DNA of 48,609 nucleotides. Origin: Planctomycetia bacterium (GTDB taxonomy: Bacteria > Planctomycetota > MHYJ01 > WSZJ01). Positions within the stretch are counted from its first letter, which is position 1. Each line of letters begins with the position of its first letter. Below are positions 44,529 through 48,609 of the stretch, in pieces. The stretch lies in assembly GCA_020849035.1 (NCBI GenBank), contig JADLHC010000170.1, positions 1-48,609 of the forward strand, written 5' to 3'. Made by a program: the position numbers and the translations under genes. The notes under the pieces were generated by a model. The model did no database searches. It was given only the letters and a program-made list of their open reading frames with translations, and had not been told where the DNA came from.

Positions 44529-45728
44529 CTACTCCTCTTCCGGCACGCCCTCGTCCTCCCCGTCCCCCTCCCCGATCAGCAGCCGCAGCTTCTTCACCAC
44601 CAGCGTCGCGTACCCCCCGCGCCCCAGCTCGAACTCCACGACCGCCTTCTGCCGGCCCGGAAACCGCTCGTCCGCCTCCGGCGCGCCCGCCTTCATCCCC
44701 GCCGGCACCAGCAGCAGCGCCCGCTCCTCCCCCTTCATGTACGGAAGGTTGTGCCCCGCCGGCTTGAAATCCCCCGTCTCCAGCTTCTCCGCCCGCAGGA
44801 TCTCCCCGTACGCCGCCTGCACCCCTCCGTCCTCGAACTTCGTCCTGTAGGCGAGAAGCGGCACCGTCATCCGCTTCCACCGGGACGCCAGCGCCGCCGG
44901 CACGAACCGGTGGAACCAGAGGTAGCCGCCCAGGTAGCGCGCCGGCATCAGGACGTCGGCGGGGAGGCTGTGCTTGAGGAAGCGGGAGACGGCCTCGTTC
45001 CAGAGCCACGACTGGTACGCGTGCATGTACATCGCGAGGAGGGGCCGCTCGATCAGCTTGAGCGCCCCCTTGAAGTCGCCGCGCCGCCGCGAGAGGTAGC
45101 CGAAGACGTGCGCCTCGGTCCGCGTCGCCGACTTCTCGAGGCACGCCTCCCACTGGCCCCAGTGCCGCTTGAACGACGCAAGCCGCTTCTGCCTCGACTC
45201 CGTGTCGAACCGCGACGCCTTCGCCATCGCGAGCCGGAGCGCCTCCTCCCAGTGCCGCAGCAGGACCTTCTTGCCGACGAATCCTTCGCCGTGCCGGGCG
45301 GAGCCGAAGCGCTGGGAGTCGAAGTAGTTCGGGACGCCGTCGGCGGCGACGGCGTCGGCGGCGCCTGCGAGCCGGGGCGCCTCTGCGGGATCGAGGTCGC
45401 GGAGGACGATGCGGAAGCGGTTCCCGCGGACGCGCGGCGCGGCGGGGGCGCGGCGGAGGAAGCGGAGCGCGAGGCCGCCCTCGGCGAGGGACTTCTCCGG
45501 GCCGCCCTCGATCCAGAGGTGCTGCCGCGTGACGGCGTGGCGGTCCTTGAGCCCCGCGTGCCGCACGATCTTGCGGGGCACGTCGAAGGCGCGGGCGACG
45601 GCGGCGATGGCGTCGAGGGTGGTGAGCCCGGTCTTCTCGAGAACGTAGACCGAGACCGGCCCCGCGCCGCCCGGCAGCTCCGCCAGCTCTTCGACGACGA
45701 AGTCCTCCGGCACGGTCTTGATCTTCAT
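44529..45728 (-). CDS. truD: tRNA pseudouridine(13) synthase TruD
   Basis: 399 residues. It isomerises uridine 13 of tRNA. The catalytic Asp62 lies in RHAGLKDRHAVTRQ, and PNYFDSQRFG and AYQSWLWNEAVSRF are the other TruD hallmarks, followed by the TRUD insertion domain. The start MKIKTVPEDFVVEEL is typical of TruD. The C-terminus has an acidic low-complexity tail (GEGDGEDEGVPEEE). The gene is divergent from bamA with a gap of 111 bases. Confidence 0.93.
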   Translation of the reverse strand: MKIKTVPEDFVVEELAELPGGAGPVSVYVLEKTGLTTLDAIAAVARAFDVPRKIVRHAGLKDRHAVTRQHLWIEGGPEKSLAEGGLALRFLRRAPAAPRVRGNRFRIVLRDLDPAEAPRLAGAADAVAADGVPNYFDSQRFGSARHGEGFVGKKVLLRHWEEALRLAMAKASRFDTESRQKRLASFKRHWGQWEACLEKSATRTEAHVFGYLSRRRGDFKGALKLIERPLLAMYMHAYQSWLWNEAVSRFLKHSLPADVLMPARYLGGYLWFHRFVPAALASRWKRMTVPLLAYRTKFEDGGVQAAYGEILRAEKLETGDFKPAGHNLPYMKGEERALLLVPAGMKAGAPEADERFPGRQKAVVEFELGRGGYATLVVKKLRLLIGEGDGEDEGVPEEE

Positions 45729-45801
45729 GGGGGCGCCGTTATCTCAGGAATCGCCGCCGCGGACCAGCTTCGTTTCGAGGGAGGACGGCGCGTCACGGTC
45801 C

Positions 45802-45830
45802 TTGCTCCGCCCCGCGCGCCCCCGTATCCT
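45802..45830 (+). promoter_or_regulatory. Promoter of bamA
   Basis: TTGCTC (45802-45807), exactly 17 bases, then TATCCT (45825-45830), which ends 9 bases before the ATG at 45840. No Shine-Dalgarno separates the two. Confidence 0.55.
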
Positions 45831-45839
45831 CCGCACCCC

Positions 45840-48407
45840 ATGCGCCTCCCGCGCCTCCTCGCCGCCGCCCTCATTCTCGCCGCGGGCGCTTCCGTCGCCC
45901 CGGCGCAGACGTCGCCGGATGTGAAGCGCATCGAGATCGAGGGGCTGCGGCTGCACACGGCGGACGAGGTGCGGGCGAGGATGTCGACGCACGTGGGGAG
46001 GCCGTACTCACGGGAGGCGCTGGACCAGGACATCCGGCGGCTGTTCACGACGGGGTGGTTCGCGGACGTGAAGCTGTCGGACCGCTCGATCGTGGCGGGC
46101 CCGGAGGCGGTGGTGATCGTGCTGGAGGTGCTGGAGAACGACGTGCTGCGGGAGGTGCGGTTCGCCGGCAACCGGCACTTCAAGAACGACGAGCTGGCGC
46201 CGGACGTGATCCTCAAGGCGGGCGAGTACTACGCGCCGTGGAAGGTGAAGCTGGACGCGGACCGGATCCGCGACCGCTACCTGGCGGACGGGTTCGCCTA
46301 CGTGAAGGTGACGGGGACGGAGGCGTCGACGGGGCGCGGGACGATTGTGACGCTGACGGTGCGGGAGGGGCCGCGGGTCCGGGTCCGGGACGTGGAGATC
46401 CACGGGACGGACAAGCTGGACCCGGACCGGATGAAGAAGGAGATGCGGACGGAGGAGACGACGCTCTGGAACCTGCTGTCGCCGCCACGGTACCAGGCGG
46501 CGCTGCTGGCGGAGGACGTGAGGGCGCTGGTGCGGTACGCGCGCGGCGAGGGGTTCCTGGACGCGAAGGCGTACGTGCGCGACCTGGAGTGGAGTCCCGA
46601 GCGGGACCGCGTGACGGTTCACATCCAGGTCGAGGAGGGGATCCAGTACGTGGTGGACCGCGTGAGCATCGAGGGAGCGGAGGTGTTCGGCGTGAACGAC
46701 CTCTACCACGGCCTCCAGGTGCGCCCCGGGACGCCTTTCGCGCTCCGGCAGGTCGACCGCGACGAGTCGTACCTGCTCGACCGGTACCGTGAGAAGGCCT
46801 ACATCGACGCGGACGTCGCCGCCGTGCCGCGTTACCTCGCCAAACGCGGGCACGTCGAGCTGACCTGGAAGATCGCCGAGGGCGGCATCGTGTACGTCCG
46901 GCGCATCGACTTCGTCGGGCACGGGCGCACGAAGGACAAGGTCCTGCGCCGCGAAATGCTGCTGCTGCCGGGGGAGGAGTTCAACAAGCTCCTCCTCGAC
47001 GCGAGCATCGACCGCCTGAACTCCCTCCGGTTCTTCGAACCGACTACGCCGCAGCTTTTCGCCCGGGCCTGGGGACCCGTCCGCGACCCCGTCATCGTCG
47101 TCGAAGTGCTGCCGGGGGGCGAACCGGACGAGCGCGACCTGCTGATCCACGTTGACGAGGGCCGGACGGGGAACCTGCAGTTCGGGGGGACCTACAGCGA
47201 CGAGGGAGGTTTCAGCGGCAAGCTCGCCGTGACGCAGAACAACTTCGACCTGTTCGACCTGCCGAAGAGCCTCGCCGAGCTGTTCAACGGGGAGGGATTC
47301 GCGGGGGCGGGGCAGATCGCGCGGATCAACCTGGAGCCCGGGTTCCAGCGAAGCCGGTACGAGGTGTCGTTCACCGAGCCCTGGATGTTCGACTACCCGG
47401 TCAGCATGACGGTCGCCGGGTCGTTCTACGACCAGGATTTCCGCTACTACCGCGAGCGCCGGCTGGCCGGCGACGTGGACTTCGGGCATCGCTGGGACGA
47501 CTTCGTCGACACGCCCCCCGGAACCCTCGACACCGACATCCGCAGCACGTTCCTGGGCGGGATCCTGCAGGGAATCTCGTACGCGGCGATCCACCTGCCC
47601 GGCTACTTCATCTTCGACGACCACGTGGTGCGCGGCTACAGCCTGCACCACTTCTGGGAACGCAACTACTCCGTCGGTGTCGGATACCGCCTCGCCCGCA
47701 TCAACATCCGCGACGTGGACGACGACGGCCCGACGGACCTCAAGGAGGTCGAGGGCCTTAACTACCTCTCGAGCGTGACGTTCCACGTCAACCTCGACCG
47801 CCGCAACTCCCGCGTCTTCCCCTCGCAGGGATTCGTCTCGACGGTCAGCTGGGAATACGCCGGGTACCCCATCGGCGGCGACTTCGACTTCTGGAAGATC
47901 AACTACCGCCACCAGGCCTTCTCGACCCTCTGGACGACTCCCGGCGGCGGCAAGATCATCTTCGAGACCGAACTGCTCGGCGGCTTCGCGCAGGAGCACT
48001 ACTACAGCCTCCACCTGCCCATCTTCGAGCGCTTCTACGCCGGCGGCCACGACCTGCGCGGATTCGAGTACCGCACGGTCAGCCCGAAAGAGGGAAGGAA
48101 CCCGATCGGCGGCCGCGTGCGGGCGCTCGCCTCCGCCGAGATCACGTTCCCGATCATCCGCCCCGAGATCGCGGGACGCGACATCGACATCCTGCGCGGC
48201 GCCATCTTCACGGACTGGGGCACCGTCGTCGCAAGACCCAAGGACTTCGGCTACTTCCGGTGGTCCGCCGGCTTCGGAGTGCGCCTCCAGATCCCGCTCG
48301 GCGGATCGCAGGTCGTCCCGCTCACGATCGATTTCGGCTTTCCGCTGAAGCGCCAGCACGGGGACCGGCGGCAGACAGTCCACATCGGCTTCGACTTCGG
48401 GTTCTAG
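45840..48407 (+). CDS. bamA: Outer membrane protein assembly factor BamA
   Basis: 855 residues. It inserts beta-barrel proteins into the outer membrane. A signal peptide (ending PAQ, about residue 23) is followed by five POTRA domains (about 27-440; VKRIEIEGL, LREVRFAGNRHF, VRDVEIHGTDKL, VDRVSIEGAEVF and VRRIDFVGHGRT mark their first strands). The 16-stranded barrel follows, with RGF in the lid loop (GHDLRGFEYR), and ends with the aromatic-terminal signal GFDFGF. It is direct evidence for an outer membrane in this organism. The start is fixed by the signal peptide and the promoter spacing. Confidence 0.95.
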   Translation: MRLPRLLAAALILAAGASVAPAQTSPDVKRIEIEGLRLHTADEVRARMSTHVGRPYSREALDQDIRRLFTTGWFADVKLSDRSIVAGPEAVVIVLEVLENDVLREVRFAGNRHFKNDELAPDVILKAGEYYAPWKVKLDADRIRDRYLADGFAYVKVTGTEASTGRGTIVTLTVREGPRVRVRDVEIHGTDKLDPDRMKKEMRTEETTLWNLLSPPRYQAALLAEDVRALVRYARGEGFLDAKAYVRDLEWSPERDRVTVHIQVEEGIQYVVDRVSIEGAEVFGVNDLYHGLQVRPGTPFALRQVDRDESYLLDRYREKAYIDADVAAVPRYLAKRGHVELTWKIAEGGIVYVRRIDFVGHGRTKDKVLRREMLLLPGEEFNKLLLDASIDRLNSLRFFEPTTPQLFARAWGPVRDPVIVVEVLPGGEPDERDLLIHVDEGRTGNLQFGGTYSDEGGFSGKLAVTQNNFDLFDLPKSLAELFNGEGFAGAGQIARINLEPGFQRSRYEVSFTEPWMFDYPVSMTVAGSFYDQDFRYYRERRLAGDVDFGHRWDDFVDTPPGTLDTDIRSTFLGGILQGISYAAIHLPGYFIFDDHVVRGYSLHHFWERNYSVGVGYRLARINIRDVDDDGPTDLKEVEGLNYLSSVTFHVNLDRRNSRVFPSQGFVSTVSWEYAGYPIGGDFDFWKINYRHQAFSTLWTTPGGGKIIFETELLGGFAQEHYYSLHLPIFERFYAGGHDLRGFEYRTVSPKEGRNPIGGRVRALASAEITFPIIRPEIAGRDIDILRGAIFTDWGTVVARPKDFGYFRWSAGFGVRLQIPLGGSQVVPLTIDFGFPLKRQHGDRRQTVHIGFDFGF

Positions 48408-48432
48408 GCAAGCGGAAGGGTAGGTTTCTCCC

Positions 48433-48461
48433 TTGCGTGCGGGCCCGGCAGGGACTACATT
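48433..48461 (+). promoter_or_regulatory. Promoter at the end of the window
   Basis: TTGCGT (48433-48438), exactly 17 bases, then TACATT (48456-48461). It points out of the window, towards the partial gene at 48493 or the gene beyond. Confidence 0.5.
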
Positions 48462-48492
48462 CCTGCGCTGTTGAGGGGTTCTCGCGTCCGCC

Positions 48493-48609
48493 GTGGACTT
48501 TGTCCCAACGCGCGGCGCCGGAACGAGTTGTGATTCCCGGGAGGAACCGGCGGCGGATGCGTTTCTCGCGCTGCGGCCGCGGGGGTGGCGCGTTGATTTC
48601 AGTCCTCAC
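48493..48609 (+). CDS. Possible partial gene running off the window
   Basis: From GTG 48493 a frame stays open for 39 codons to the window end (VDFVPTRGAG and onwards), behind a good promoter at 48433-48461. There is no Shine-Dalgarno, and a different start (ATG 48557, another frame, with GGGAGG 12 bases upstream) also runs off the end. Too little is present to identify a product. Confidence 0.25.
   Translation, partial: MDFVPTRGAGTSCDSREEPAADAFLALRPRGWRVDFSPH

Noticed and set aside
48413-48436. AAGGG/CCCTT hairpin after bamA
   Set aside because: A 5-bp stem with a 9-base loop and no T-run is too weak for a terminator call.

Overview
The window is about 70% GC and gene-dense. It reads as a chromosomal segment of an uncultured, outer-membrane-bearing (diderm) bacterium. 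BamA, lipoproteins, periplasmic multihaem cytochromes, many secreted HEAT-repeat, PD40 and DUF3592-type proteins and DUF3050 make a Planctomycetota-like lineage my best guess. That placement is an inference; no rRNA or tRNA gene is present to test it.

Layout. 0.1-7.7 kb: a secreted protein of unknown function, an alpha/beta hydrolase, malate dehydrogenase with a DTW-domain tRNA-modifying enzyme, a PD40 propeller and a retropepsin-like lipoprotein. 7.7-13.5 kb: a stand-alone NuoI-like ferredoxin, a lower-GC lipoprotein gene, an M60-like peptidase, a long inverted repeat and ETF-ubiquinone oxidoreductase. 13.6-17.1 kb: three tandem DUF3592 membrane proteins and a HEAT/vWA protein. 17.1-22.9 kb: RecD2 helicase, then a divergent operon of two secreted thioredoxin-fold proteins and two methyltransferases. 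The first thioredoxin gene has an in-frame TGA exactly at the catalytic cysteine (U-H-S-C) with a SECIS-like hairpin just downstream, so I annotate it as a selenoprotein. Its paralogue has a C-N-T-S site. 22.9-26.5 kb: an nrfHA nitrite reductase operon flanked by two decayed IS91-family remnants, one abutting a truncated GspE-type ATPase. 26.6-32.1 kb: two HEAT proteins, an esterase-like protein, DUF3050, a MocA-like nucleotidyltransferase and an RsuA/RluB-type pseudouridine synthase. 32.1-37.6 kb: a TRL-like lipoprotein, a ketosynthase interrupted by an amber codon, a protein resembling an inactive M3 peptidase, peptide deformylase, a SirB1-type protein and a HAD phosphatase. 37.6-40.8 kb: a 450-base structured leader and the B12-dependent ribonucleotide reductase. 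40.9-48.6 kb: a UXX-star-like glutaredoxin, a molybdopterin sulfite-oxidase-like protein, a PAS/GAF/GGDEF cyclase, a small membrane protein, TruD, BamA and a strong promoter leading out of the window.

Together the genes suggest respiratory metabolism (ETF-QO, NuoI-like protein, nitrite ammonification by NrfHA), periplasmic thiol/selenol redox chemistry, cobalamin and molybdopterin use, and cyclic-di-GMP signalling. Thirteen genes have a TAnnnT-like -10 box ending only 6-10 bases before the start codon with no Shine-Dalgarno, which points to frequent leaderless transcripts alongside ordinary SD-led genes. The selenocysteine reading and its partner operon are the most interesting find.
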